Positions 10,428-20,228 are shown, numbered from the stretch's first letter. The stretch is DNA of 64,000 nt from Entomomonas sp945283395 (GCA_946480835.1 CAMLLC010000005.1:62001-126000); one strand, 5' to 3'. A program made the numbers and translations. Notes: generated by a model not told the origin, from the sequence alone.

Positions 10428-11308
10428 AATATGAAAACTCCAATTATTATAAGATAACAGGATAAAATATTTAAAAAATAACTACTTCAATTATTATTAC
10501 TTCAATGTAACATTCTATCTAATTAAGGCTATCTGGTATGTTATTTCTACCATAAAGATGTAAATGTTCAAAACAAGCTAGGTATAAAAATTTTAAATCC
10601 TTTTATATAATAATACTTACACCAGTTTATAACACTTGTTGCTCTCACTTATTAGTCCATTAAAAAGCTATTTCAACTCAAATAAATTTAATCCAAATTT
10701 CCCATACTCAATGTTTTATTGAAAAATATCTCCATGAAATTGTTATAAATTTTCTATAGTATAAAAATAATGCTCTAAGCTCCTTCAATATTTTTCCTAT
10801 ATATTATTATTCAATATCAAAATACTATTCAACTTATTATGCATATCCCTGAACCATTAATTGTTTTTCATACTTAATACTGGATAATTAATCATAGGAT
10901 TAATGGTCATTTATCTGGCTATTTAATAGTAAATAATAAACTTACTACTCAACTTGAAACACTGCTTGCTAATTTTTTGACTGAGGTTGGCTATTTACAG
11001 GTAAAATTAAGCTCTATATTAACTGCTATTTTACAATCTAAACATATCTATAGCAGCAAATTCGGGCATACTCCAAACTATTTGTACACTTTCATATTAT
11101 TCTAATCTGCCAATAGGTGGAAGATCTATTATGGAAAGCGAAGTCTTGCAAAATTCGGAAATCAAAATGCATCTACAATAGTCGATAAGCTGTATTAATT
11201 TTTTTCATATGCATTAGTTTTATGAAAGCAATAATCCATTTGCTATACAGAACCATGCTATAAAATAAGTTATTAGCCAATTAAAAAGTTTTTTACACAC
11301 ATAATTGA
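10428..11308. other. 881-base gap without an intact gene
   Basis: The longest gene-free stretch in the window, at the start of the accessory region. The first 400 bases are AT-rich and show nothing I can name. The part from about 10880 to 11200 contains a short plus-strand relic described separately. yaaA transcription must start in the left part. Confidence 0.5.
10878..11198 (+). pseudogene. possible coding relic (weak DUF1800-like resemblance)
   Basis: Between stop codons at 10875-10877 and 11103-11105 the plus strand keeps 75 codons of protein-like composition, ending with a segment containing YLQVKLSSILTAILQSK and SSKFGHTPNYL; the same frame continues after the stop to about 11198. The pattern of a helical VL..IL.S segment followed by KF.TP resembles the C-terminal part of DUF1800 proteins, but the likeness is loose and by eye only. 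There is no start codon or upstream body, so at most this is the tail of a deleted gene. Confidence 0.22.
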
Positions 11309-12199
11309 TTAACTCTTATCGTCAAGTATAGAAAATGCTGAACGAGGATGTTGTCCTTTAATTAGACATTGCAATAGCTGGCTAATACTCTCTTTATCTT
11401 TAATTTTTGACTTGCGCATCTTATTTATCACATGAAATAATACAGATAACTTAGAGCGCTGTTTATAGTGTAAGCGGTAAAGAATAAAAAAATATAAATA
11501 TTCTAATCTCCTAGCAGGACTTAATTGCCCTAACTGTTCCTGTTCTTCTTCCATGGCTAGCGAATGTTTAATCTTACCAAAATAGCCACAATTTATACTA
11601 GGATACTTCTTATAAAGTCCCCATAAATTCAAGAAAAAAACAGTATCAATGCCATAAAATGCAAATCGTTCATCAAAAACAGTTAATTTCTCCTTGCTAA
11701 AGATCTCAACCAAACTTTTGGCAATAGCTATCCCAGAATTGATAGATGTTACTCTGTGAATCTCTACCTTACCCTCTTTTAAAATAGGCCCATGCTTAAC
11801 ATAATAAGGAAATTTGATTTGCTCATTACTCTCAACTCTAGGCAAAATAAGCGAATAATCGCTATGCATAGCAATTGTTTGAAAGAAATCATTGGTTAAA
11901 TAGGAATCCTGATCAAAAGGAATGAAAAAATCAAAATTATTTTTATTAATAAGATAATTATATATCTTACTAAGCGCTATATTCCTAATATCTTGAAAGA
12001 TTTTAACCTCAAGCCCTAATACTTTTGTTTTTTCAAGATATAACGCTATATCTCTCTCTTCTAATAAATGAGGGCCATTATTCCAAATAAACACTTTTAC
12101 TTGCAAGTTATTAGAGAAGTCGCAATTTAATAGACTTTGCAGAGTGCTACTAGTGGTTAAAGTAGCATTATAAAGAATAACTAATGTAGATAATTGCAT
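11309..12199 (-). CDS. glycosyltransferase family 2 (rhamnosyltransferase-like)
   Basis: A 296-residue GT-A glycosyltransferase. The N-terminus has the family 2 start (STLVILYNATLTTSSTLQSL), the nucleotide-binding region continues through FIWNNGP and RNIALSKIYNYLI, and the metal/sugar-nucleotide DxD-type motif is FIPFDQDSYL (about residues 92-101). Position and motif match rhamnosyl- and related transferases of O-antigen or capsule synthesis; donor and acceptor cannot be deduced. It is divergent from the RgpF-like gene, with 95 bases between the start codons, so both may share a regulatory region. The C-terminal 70 residues are basic and may contact the membrane. Confidence 0.85.
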   Translation of the reverse strand: MQLSTLVILYNATLTTSSTLQSLLNCDFSNNLQVKVFIWNNGPHLLEERDIALYLEKTKVLGLEVKIFQDIRNIALSKIYNYLINKNNFDFFIPFDQDSYLTNDFFQTIAMHSDYSLILPRVESNEQIKFPYYVKHGPILKEGKVEIHRVTSINSGIAIAKSLVEIFSKEKLTVFDERFAFYGIDTVFFLNLWGLYKKYPSINCGYFGKIKHSLAMEEEQEQLGQLSPARRLEYLYFFILYRLHYKQRSKLSVLFHVINKMRKSKIKDKESISQLLQCLIKGQHPRSAFSILDDKS

Positions 12200-12294
12200 A
12201 ATTTAATTAGGAAAATCTTTTTAATTTTTGCTATTATACATCAGTTAATGAAAGTTAATTAGCTAAAATAGTTCTTCTTAAAGGTTAAATTTTA

Positions 12295-13065
12295 ATGAGC
12301 TATTACCGTAAAAATAGTGTAGGTATTATTGTTGCTCACTTTGACTTGGAAGGTTGTATTAAAGCCGATCTTGTTCATTTTGTTAATCTATTAGCACAAA
12401 CCTATCAAAACATTGTTTTTGTTTCTACTAACCTCAATTCAAAAGCCAAAGCACAATTAAATCCTGCTATTCATATCATAATCAGAGACAATATTGGCTA
12501 CGACTTTTATTCCTATAAAGTAGGCTTAGATTATTTAAGAGAAAATAAGAATATTTTTACTATTTTTTTAATGAATTCTTCTTTTTGTATCTTAGAACCA
12601 GCTAAATTAGCAACCACCTTCTTTGCTGTGGATTACTCTACTATAGACTTATTAGGATTAACCACCAGTCGAGAATTAGCCTATCATGCGCAATCATTTC
12701 TATTTAGGATTAACCACAGTCTCTATACTTCCAGTTATTTTGAAACTTGGTGGAAGAAAATGAAACCGCTTAATAATAGAGATGAGGTCATAAAAAACTA
12801 CGAAATAGGTATGTCCCAATACTGCATTGATAATGGCTTTATAGTCAACTCTCTTTATCAACCTTCCCTAGAGGCCCAAGTATTAGCTATTAAGAAAAAA
12901 CCTAATCTTTATGAAAAAATTAAAGATCCTCTTACTCTTAACCCTACTCATTTTTATTGGGAAGAACTACTAAGTCAATTTGGAGTTGCGAAGTGGGAGC
13001 TTATCAATAAAAACCCTCATCAATTTGACATAAGTTACTTAAATAAATTAGTACGTTCCTTATAA
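12295..13065 (+). CDS. RgpF-like rhamnan synthesis protein
   Basis: A 256-residue protein matching the RgpF (rhamnan synthesis F) family: N-terminal SVGIIVAHFDLEG, a beta strand IVFVSTNL, the motif RDNIGYDFYSYKVGL (about 63-77) and the IFLMNSSFCI segment. RgpF proteins act in synthesis of rhamnose-containing cell-wall or O-antigen polysaccharides, often next to glycosyltransferases. Here it is beside a family 2 glycosyltransferase (divergent) and upstream of a decayed envelope transferase. Length is normal for a stand-alone domain. An AAAGG ribosome site precedes the ATG. Whether the pathway still works is doubtful, as no nucleotide-sugar genes are in view and the next gene is broken. Confidence 0.8.
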   Translation: MSYYRKNSVGIIVAHFDLEGCIKADLVHFVNLLAQTYQNIVFVSTNLNSKAKAQLNPAIHIIIRDNIGYDFYSYKVGLDYLRENKNIFTIFLMNSSFCILEPAKLATTFFAVDYSTIDLLGLTTSRELAYHAQSFLFRINHSLYTSSYFETWWKKMKPLNNRDEVIKNYEIGMSQYCIDNGFIVNSLYQPSLEAQVLAIKKKPNLYEKIKDPLTLNPTHFYWEELLSQFGVAKWELINKNPHQFDISYLNKLVRSL

Positions 13066-13089
13066 ATCTTTAACCATCTTTAGCTGATT

Positions 13090-14860
13090 ATGTTAACAAA
13101 AAAAAAATTATTTTATAATTCATGTTTACTTTCTTACTTGCATTTTATTATTAACATTTAGTAATTACATTATTATTAATAACATGCTCTCATTTAAAGG
13201 GTTACGAATTTTCTTAATTGCTTTGATAGAATTAAGTTTGATCTATTATTTTACAAGTAAATTAATAACCTCAACTAAATGTATCTTATTCTATCTAGGT
13301 AGAATATCTTATTCGCTTTATTCTATAGTCATCACTTTTCAATGTTTCTCTATATATATTTCTAATAACTATATTTCGCCAATGGCTTTTGGTAATATTG
13401 AGACTAATAATCTGCTTAATGGTTTTGTGCTTTATATAGTTTTGGCTATTGACTTATTCCTAGTTATTTTTTGTACTCTTTTGAACTCCAAAAATAAAAA
13501 ACACAAAGTTTAATGCATAACTTATAAAAAAACTATTACAAACTATTTATATCCTAGTTTACTTTGCTTTCTTTATTTTATAAGTGTTATAGGTATTGGA
13601 GAATTCAAAGAGTCCTCAATAGCTAAAAAACAAGCACCTCTTTCTGCTTTGCTACAAGCCATATATAATTACAATAAAAGTGATCTATACATCTCTAAAT
13701 TATTAGAAAAATAACAAGAACATAAAAATTATTTCTTAAAATCCACGATTTTCAAAAAGCCTCTCCCTTTTAATAAAACTAACGATATTTAATTTCCTAA
13801 TATCATAGTTTTCTTTATGGAAGGTGTATCTGCCCAATTACTTAATAGTTATGATAATAAATACCCTAATTTAACCCTTAATCTTGACATATTAGCTAAC
13901 CAATCCTTGATTATAACTAACTATTATAATCATACTGCTGCAACTAACAGAGGTATTAGAGGAAGTTTAATTTCAGGCTATCAGAATTTAGATGATCTTT
14001 ATAAAAAAAATAAACAAAACAAAAATATTCAACGACCTAGTATAGCTACAATTCTAAATAAACATAATTATTTAACTGAATTTTACATTCCTCACCCCAA
14101 ACATATTACTAATATGTATCCAATGCTACAATCATTGGGCTTTCAAAAAATATATTATCTAGAAAACATCGAGCGAAAATTTTTTAATGGAAAAATGATT
14201 CTGCATCCTACTAACAGCGTAAGAGATGAAGATCTTATGTTAGCCATAGAGAAGGAATTAAAAGTTAAAGAGCAAGCAACATTACAGCAGCCTTTTTTTA
14301 TAGGTGTTTATAATATAGAAACTCATGCTTTTCAAAACAATTTAGAGCATCCTTATGCCGATGGTAAAAATGAAGTTCTTAATCGTATTTATAATTTTGA
14401 CTATCAATTTGGTAAGTTTCTAACTTTTTTTCAACAAAGCTCATTCGCTAAAAATACTCTATTAATAGTAACATCTGATCATGCCACTTTTCCAGATCCT
14501 GTCTATAGAAAAATATCTAAAGCTCAATTTTTCATTGATAAAATACCTCTTATCATCCATGCTCCTTTTATAAATCTGCCAAAAACTTATGATGTCAGTG
14601 GTAGAAATTCGATTGATTTTTCACCTACTTTACTTCATTTACTTAATATTAATAATGAGCAAAATTTATTTCTAGGCTGTTCGCTGTTCGAGCAATGCAA
14701 AACTCAGGAATTCAACGTTTCTGCAATTGGACTTAATTTCTTTATTACTGATAAGAATAATCTTTATGAAGAAAAGAAAATACCGACAATTTACAAGAAA
14801 ACTTTTAATGAAATCAAACGAAGAATTTACATGTATTACACACTAGATTATGATATTTAA
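13090..14860 (+). pseudogene. decayed membrane sulfatase-type transferase (LTA synthase-like)
   Basis: A remnant of one gene. An ATG at 13090 opens a short frame that meets a run of ten A (13098-13107); removing one A joins it to a frame that carries membrane segments (13184-13510), then continues in the same frame through stops at 13511-13513, 13712-13714 and 13790-13792 into an uninterrupted sulfatase-like domain (13793-14857). That domain has FPNIIVFFMEGVSAQLL at the metal site, the probable threonine nucleophile region in HTAATNRGIRGSLISGY, ETHAF, and TSDHATF near the second metal ligand. This is the layout of LtaS-like phosphoglycerol or related envelope transferases. The longest intact stretch (from ATG 13817) lacks the membrane half. 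The membrane part might alternatively be an acyltransferase fragment. Confidence 0.72.
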
Positions 14861-14924
14861 ACTATGTATAGCCTATTAAAAATAGCAATTAAACAAATGC
14901 TATATTTTCAAGAAAGGTAACAAT

Positions 14925-15554
14925 ATGGGTTTACTCTCCGCACTTAAAGAAAAAATTAAACGCCATCAACTAAAAAAACAATTGAAAGCATTACCTCCTA
15001 TGGAGAGGGGACAATTACGTTTTAACACACATTATGCTGACAAAAATTATCAGTATGGCTATGGTAGCTATGGAATACCTGAGGTATATGATTGGAATGA
15101 AGGTCATCAGCTTAGTATAGGAAAATTTTGTTCCATTGCTAGTGATGTAAAAATCCTTATTACTGGTAGTCATCCAACCCACTGGATAACTACCTATCCA
15201 TTTTGCATCTTTTTAGAAGGTATCCCCCCGTCTCCTTTAGAAGAAAAAGATGTCATTATAGGTAACGATGTATGGCTAGCCACAGGTGCCACTATTTTAG
15301 GCGGTGTAACTATAGGCGATGGAGCAGCGGTAGTTGGTTATGCGGTAGTAACTAAAGATGTACCTCCTTATGCAATTGTAGGAGGTAATCCAGCTAAAAT
15401 TATACGTTATCGTTTTCCAGAAGAGACTATTAAAGAACTGTTAAATAATCCTTGGTGGGATTTACCTATCGAAGAAATTAAGCACATAGCACCACTCTTG
15501 AGTTCAAGTAAGGTAGATGAGCTCATTTCTTATATGAAAAATAGAAATCAATAA
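14925..15554 (+). CDS. Vat/CatB-type hexapeptide acetyltransferase
   Basis: A 209-residue left-handed beta-helix acyltransferase of the xenobiotic/streptogramin acetyltransferase (LbH_XAT) group. Seen are the entry IGKFCSIASDVKI, the catalytic histidine loop with SHPTHWITTYPF, hexapeptide turns in VIIGNDVWLATGATILGG and VTIGDGAAVVGYAVVTKDVP, and the C-terminal YAIVGGNPAKIIRYRF. The family uses acetyl-CoA and acts on hydroxyl groups of antibiotics or sugars; this close to polysaccharide genes, sugar O-acetylation is a reasonable inference. An AAAGG site precedes the ATG at 14925. A paralogue lies at 53946-54638. It is the last intact gene before the IS256 relic. Confidence 0.88.
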   Translation: MGLLSALKEKIKRHQLKKQLKALPPMERGQLRFNTHYADKNYQYGYGSYGIPEVYDWNEGHQLSIGKFCSIASDVKILITGSHPTHWITTYPFCIFLEGIPPSPLEEKDVIIGNDVWLATGATILGGVTIGDGAAVVGYAVVTKDVPPYAIVGGNPAKIIRYRFPEETIKELLNNPWWDLPIEEIKHIAPLLSSSKVDELISYMKNRNQ

Positions 15555-15572
15555 GTTATAAGGCTTTTAATT

Positions 15573-16440
15573 GAGACTGTTTAAAAATGTGACCGCAAAA
15601 AAAAACTATTAATTAAAATTGAATGACATGATCAAATTTTCCTTTAAGGCATATAACTAGTAATGATAGTGCCAAATTCCAAGGATCGGCATTGTTCATT
15701 TCTGTTAAGCATTTTTTAATCCCTAAATAGAGTAGTTTTAATAGACTGTTTTCATTGAGGAAAGTCCCTTTGTTTTGGTGAGTTTGTGAAATTGGCGATG
15801 AATGGATTCTATCACCTTAGAGGTATAACTAGCCTTGCGGAAAGTCTTTGGATATTTGAAGTAGATTTAGAGGTTTTGCTATCTTCTACGCTATGATTAA
15901 ATAATTAATAGGTACTGCTTCTCCGTCTTAAGTTCTAGTTCTTCTAATGTTATTTCTAACGCTTCTTTAGTGGATACAGCCTTGTTCACGAACTTTGTAA
16001 TAGATAGCATCCAACCAAACAAAAAATAAACTTGTGCTAATGGGCAATGTTGCCATTGTTTTACTTTTGGAATAATTTTTTTCGTTTACTGCAATGAGTG
16101 TAGCACTAGAAACCTTGAAGGTATAAATTTTTTCTATATGTTTACTGATATCAAAGTAACTCATAGCTAGAGCATTTATCACAATAATTTTCTGCTCAGT
16201 CTCATTTGAAAGTGTGTTTTGATGCTTTTTGATGAGCTTGATTCGAATGAACTGTTGGGGTCACGAGGGGTTTGCTAGTTCAAAACTAGCAGTTGAAGAT
16301 TTAATTGTATTCTTGTTAGAGCCTTTTCTATGGTTGGCTTCTATGTCATTAGCTAAATGGTTATCTAGTTTTACAGACAAGCAGTTTAGGTGAATTGTTT
16401 TATCAGAGGAGTTAATATACCTTCCTTTCCTGTAAGGGGA
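15573..16440 (-). mobile_element. IS256-family insertion sequence relic
   Basis: On the minus strand, fragments of an IS256 (mutator) transposase can be read in order: NHRKGSNKNTIKSS and EQKIIVINALAMSYFDISKH, then FVWLDAIYYKVREQG (about 15970-16180), and, after a large internal deletion, YFKYPKTFRKASYTS, SIHRQFHKLTKTKG and LLKLLYLGIKKC ending at about 15626. The catalytic DDE region between the two blocks is missing, and several stops and frame changes are present. The left end retains a terminal-repeat-like GAGACTGTTTAAAAA at 15573; I could not find its partner on the right, so that end is approximate. The element cannot move by itself. It separates the acetyltransferase from yciH and accounts for the 900-base stretch without a gene. 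Confidence 0.85.
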
Positions 16441-16458
16441 AAATCTTCTTGGAAAGAT

Positions 16459-16830
16459 TTAGCCTCCTGATTTCTTGACTTTGAATCCTTTGTGGGTTAA
16501 TTCTAATAATAATATCTCCACATGATCACCCTGAATCTCAATTGTACCTTGTTTTAAAGTTCCTCCACTGCCACAACGGCGTTTTAAAGCTGTCGCTAAT
16601 TCTTTTAGCGCCTCTTCTGCTAAAGTGATTCCAGACAAAGTTGTTACCGTTTTGCCACCTCGCCCTTTTGTCTCACGGCGAATACGCACAATACCATCAC
16701 CGATCTCTAGTGGAGCTTTTTTACAAGTACAATTAGCGATAGGATGACCACAATTAGGGCAATGTCTACCAGTTTCGGTGGAATAAACTAACCCACTAAG
16801 TTCAGTTAATGAAGATACCTTTTTAGTCAC
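16459..16830 (-). CDS. yciH: SUI1/eIF1-like translation factor YciH
   Basis: A 123-residue protein with a short zinc-ribbon-like N-terminus (CPNCGHPIANCTC, residues 24-36) and a C-terminal SUI1 domain containing VRIRRETKGRGGKTVTTLSG and RRCGSGGTLKQGTIEIQGDH. Bacterial YciH is homologous to eukaryotic eIF1 and affects start-codon fidelity and stress translation. Translation starts with GTG (16830-16828); only four bases separate it from the stop of the upstream DUF2333 gene, so the two are probably translated from one mRNA. A small inverted repeat (AAATCTT/AAGATTT) overlaps its stop codon. Confidence 0.93.
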   Translation of the reverse strand: MTKKVSSLTELSGLVYSTETGRHCPNCGHPIANCTCKKAPLEIGDGIVRIRRETKGRGGKTVTTLSGITLAEEALKELATALKRRCGSGGTLKQGTIEIQGDHVEILLLELTHKGFKVKKSGG

Positions 16831-16834
16831 ATAC

Positions 16835-17893
16835 TTAACCTTGTTCTAATAAACGCCTAAGATCCATCACAGCAGCATTGGCACGAGATATATAGTTCGC
16901 CATTACTAATGAATGATTAGCCCAGAAGCCAAAACCACCACCATTTAATATTAAGGGGCTCCAAATAGTTTGTTGAGTAGCCTCTAAATCACGAATAATT
17001 TGCTTTAAACTTACTAAGGCTTCTTTTTTAGCTAATATATCATGAAAATCCACTTCTACTGCTCTTAATAATTGAGCTAAAGCCCATGCTTGGCCTCTTG
17101 CTTCATAAAATACATTATCAATTTTTAACCAAGGCGTTTTTACTATTTTTTCTTTAGGAGATAACGTATCAGTCACATCATCTGCATCTATATCTATATT
17201 CTCTTGCCCAACACTAGCTGAAAGGCGTTGTGATAAGGAGCCTAATCTTGTTTCAACTCCTTTTAACCAATTAGTTAAATTATCTGCTCTGGGATAAAAT
17301 TTACCATTAGTATCATTAGAATCTAACAATTGTTTTTCGTAGGCAGTAAGAAATTTAATACCATCATTATAACGGTCTTCGGCAGGTGGAAATAACCAGC
17401 TTTTACTATCTGCATTGAAGCTTTCTTCAGCTTTAACTAAATTAATATTTTCAGTCGACTGTGATTGAGAACGAGCAATGTCTTTGCGCATAGCTTGAGT
17501 CATGTCTCTTACTTGCATTAAAACGCCATACTCCCAACTTGGAATATTATCTAACCATAAGCCTGGCGGGAAAATATCATTACTTAAATAGCCACCTGGT
17601 TTATTTATGATTGTAGCAGCAACCCTTTTTAGAGTTTCTGTTGTCATAAACCCAGAAGGTAACTTAGCGCTGTTAATACCTAATGTTGCAGCTGCTTGTT
17701 GAGCATTTTCCTCTACAGAAAACATACTAGGCTCACTACTCCAATACATACCTATTACTACACAAGCTAATAAATAAATACCTATAATAGCAATACCTAT
17801 TCGTATACCCCAGTGACGTGTTGTAGCTTGTTGACTGGGTGTTGTTGCTAATGCTTCAGCGCTGGCTGTATTATCTTTTTTGAACCCAAACAT
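16835..17893 (-). CDS. DUF2333 family membrane-anchored protein
   Basis: A 352-residue protein of the DUF2333 family, known from pseudomonads and relatives and of unknown function. It has a cytoplasmic N-terminus, one membrane segment at about residues 29-51 (IRIGIAIIGIYLLACVVIGMY), and a long periplasmic part with the conserved PSGFMTTETLKR, NDIFPPGLWLDNIPSWEYG and WSPLILNGGGFGFWANHS regions. Length is full. It forms a two-gene unit with yciH downstream. Confidence 0.9.
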   Translation of the reverse strand: MFGFKKDNTASAEALATTPSQQATTRHWGIRIGIAIIGIYLLACVVIGMYWSSEPSMFSVEENAQQAAATLGINSAKLPSGFMTTETLKRVAATIINKPGGYLSNDIFPPGLWLDNIPSWEYGVLMQVRDMTQAMRKDIARSQSQSTENINLVKAEESFNADSKSWLFPPAEDRYNDGIKFLTAYEKQLLDSNDTNGKFYPRADNLTNWLKGVETRLGSLSQRLSASVGQENIDIDADDVTDTLSPKEKIVKTPWLKIDNVFYEARGQAWALAQLLRAVEVDFHDILAKKEALVSLKQIIRDLEATQQTIWSPLILNGGGFGFWANHSLVMANYISRANAAVMDLRRLLEQG

Positions 17894-17984
17894 ATTAAAG
17901 CTCTCTAGTCTTAAGTAATTATCGTTAATTATAACGCTTAGAGGTGAATGACTTAATATTTTTATATTATTAATTTATTAAAAA

Positions 17985-18374
17985 TCATTTATTTTTGTTT
18001 ATATTTTTATCAATTTCATCTTCCTCTATTGGGTATTTATATTCTTCTGCAATAGTTTTTAGCTTTCTGTCCATCTCTGCTTTAATGTTATAAATCCCAT
18101 CACAAAACGCTTGAGAGGGTTGATAGTTAGCATCATCTGCTAACATCTTCAGTTCTGCCTCATATCTAGTTATAAAAGGTTTAGGCAGTTGCACCTTGCT
18201 AATTGCCTCAATCGCCTGCCTATTTTTTTGCTCTGCAAAGTATTTAATATACTTTTTACTAGTATTACTAATTTCATCCATTGCTTCTCTTGTACATGGA
18301 TGAGATACTGCCCCAGCAAAACCAACACAACTTATACTAAATAATAAAGCTAATATTATTAGTTGCTTAATCAT
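17985..18374 (-). CDS. small unknown exported protein
   Basis: I do not recognise this 129-residue protein. It has a clear signal peptide (MIKQLIILALLFSISCVGFA, cleavage probably after residues 20-22), two cysteines in the mature part (near residues 27 and 89) that could form a disulfide, and a very charged helical C-terminus ending in repeated Lys-Asn. A cysteine inside the signal segment (SCVGFAG) is not a convincing lipobox. It lies 91 bases upstream of the DUF2333 gene, same strand. Confidence 0.7.
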   Translation of the reverse strand: MIKQLIILALLFSISCVGFAGAVSHPCTREAMDEISNTSKKYIKYFAEQKNRQAIEAISKVQLPKPFITRYEAELKMLADDANYQPSQAFCDGIYNIKAEMDRKLKTIAEEYKYPIEEDEIDKNINKNK

Positions 18375-18574
18375 CTATAGTGTCCTTTATAATCAATTAT
18401 TACATTCGCTATCAATCATGCGACAAATCCTAATATACCCTTTAGTATTTTAGCCTATTTATTCTAAACTATTCACTTATATTAATTGCTATTTATCGCT
18501 ATTGAACTTTTTTAATAACATGATAACCTAAAATAAATTTGGTTTAACAAATAGCTAATTGATAAGAGTTAACA

Positions 18575-19570
18575 ATGAAGCGACCTCGCTATTTACCTGA
18601 CAATTTCACATTAGTATTGGTGCTAACCGTTACATTAGCTTCTATTTTTCCCTGCCAAGGTAAAGCAGCTGAACTATTTGATTGGGTTACTAATCTAGCC
18701 ATTGCACTACTTTTTTTTATGCATGGTGCAAAATTAGCTCGACAATCAATTATTATGGGGCTTTTACATTGGCGCTTACATCTACTCATTTTTTGTTTAA
18801 CCTTTGTTATTTTTCCTTTATTAGGTATATGTCTTAAACCTATTTTATCACCATTAATCACACCAACCATTTATATAGGTATTCTTTATTTATGTACATT
18901 ACCTGCAACTGTTCAATCTGCTATAGCTTTTACCTCTCTTGCTAGAGGAAATGTACCTGCCGCAATTTGCAGTGCCTCAGGATCTAGTTTATTAGGCATT
19001 TTTATTACCCCCTTGTTAGTAGGTATTATAATAAATACTAGTGGTAGTTTAGAAAGTGCCAGCACGCTTCAAGCAATGGAAAAAATTATGCTACAACTAT
19101 TGCTGCCCTTTATTGCTGGACAATTAATGCGACCTCTGATAGGTAACTTTGTAGATAATCACAGAGGAATTCTAAGAAATGTTGATCAAAGCTCTATATT
19201 GCTAGTGGTTTATACTGCCTTCAGCAGTGCTGTTATTGAAGGTCTTTGGAGTAAAACTCCCTTACCTGCAATAATAGGTTTAATATTAGTATGCTGTATT
19301 TTATTAGCTATAGTGTTATTTTGTAGTACAATTTTAAGTAGGTTTTTTAATTTCAATAAAGAAGATGAAATTACTATTGTATTTTGTGGTTCGAAAAAGA
19401 GTTTAGCTAGTGGTGTTCCAATGGCTCAAGTACTCTTTGCTGGTTCAACAATGGGAAGTATTCTATTACCTTTAATGATTTTTCACCAAATACAACTTAT
19501 TGTGTGTGCTTTTATTGCTCAACACTATGCCAAACGGCCTATGAATCAAAAAAGCAATACTAACTCATAA
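18575..19570 (+). CDS. bile acid:sodium symporter-like carrier (YfeH group)
   Basis: A 331-residue integral membrane protein with about nine or ten segments, of the BASS/SBF superfamily, closest in pattern to E. coli YfeH. Characteristic features are ALLFFMHGAKLARQSI (about 47-62), the crossover region ATVQSAIAFTSLARGNVPAAI and the C-terminal FCGSKKSLASGVPMAQ. Bacterial members carry organic anions with sodium; the substrate of the YfeH group is not established. It is divergent from the small exported protein and is followed 91 bases later by dcd on the same strand. Confidence 0.88.
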   Translation: MKRPRYLPDNFTLVLVLTVTLASIFPCQGKAAELFDWVTNLAIALLFFMHGAKLARQSIIMGLLHWRLHLLIFCLTFVIFPLLGICLKPILSPLITPTIYIGILYLCTLPATVQSAIAFTSLARGNVPAAICSASGSSLLGIFITPLLVGIIINTSGSLESASTLQAMEKIMLQLLLPFIAGQLMRPLIGNFVDNHRGILRNVDQSSILLVVYTAFSSAVIEGLWSKTPLPAIIGLILVCCILLAIVLFCSTILSRFFNFNKEDEITIVFCGSKKSLASGVPMAQVLFAGSTMGSILLPLMIFHQIQLIVCAFIAQHYAKRPMNQKSNTNS

Positions 19571-19661
19571 ATTAATAATTTATAAGAACCCTAACATAGC
19601 GACTCTACTTCTTTTCTGTTAAAATTTTATAATTGTCCCAATTATTTTAAGGTTTTTAGGC

Positions 19662-20228
19662 ATGAGTATAAAATCAGACAGATGGATTCGCCGTATGGCA
19701 CTGGAACATGGTATGATTGAGCCTTTTGTAGAACAACAAGTGCGAACCAAAGATACTGAAAAACTTATTTCCTATGGGGTATCTAGTTATGGTTATGATG
19801 TCCGTTGTGCAAATGAGTTTAAAGTATTTACCAACATTCACTCTGCTACTGTAGATCCTAAATACTTTGACGAAAAAAGCTTTGTGGATGTCGTTGGAGA
19901 TGTGTGTGTAATTCCACCCAATTCTTTTGCCTTAGCCCGCACAGTTGAATATTTTCGCATTCCTCGTAATGTTTTAACTATTTGTTTGGGAAAGAGCACT
20001 TATGCTCGTTGTGGAATTATAGTAAACGTAACACCTTTAGAACCTGAATGGGAAGGCCATGTAACCCTCGAGTTCTCAAATACGACTACTTTACCTGCAA
20101 AAATATATGCTAATGAAGGCGTAGCTCAAATGTTATTTTTAGAATCAAATGAGGTTTGTGAGGTTTCTTATAAAGATCGCGGCGGCAAATATCAAGGTCA
20201 AACCGGCGTTACCCTTCCTAAAGCCTAA
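19662..20228 (+). CDS. dcd: dCTP deaminase
   Basis: A complete 188-residue dCTP deaminase, which converts dCTP to dUTP as the main source of dTTP precursors in gammaproteobacteria. The conserved GVSSYGYDVRCANEF, GKSTYARCGIIVNVTPLEP and EWEGHVTLEFSN segments are intact, including the catalytic glutamate in the last. An AAGG ribosome site lies at the proper distance from ATG 19662. A hairpin follows the gene. Confidence 0.97.
   Translation: MSIKSDRWIRRMALEHGMIEPFVEQQVRTKDTEKLISYGVSSYGYDVRCANEFKVFTNIHSATVDPKYFDEKSFVDVVGDVCVIPPNSFALARTVEYFRIPRNVLTICLGKSTYARCGIIVNVTPLEPEWEGHVTLEFSNTTTLPAKIYANEGVAQMLFLESNEVCEVSYKDRGGKYQGQTGVTLPKA

Noticed and set aside
13184..13513. Stand-alone acyltransferase 3 C-terminal gene
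   Set aside because: It shares a frame with the following sulfatase block and has a loop (SNNYISPMAF) fitting the LTA-synthase membrane part, so I treat it as part of the decayed gene. A true acyltransferase remnant is still possible.
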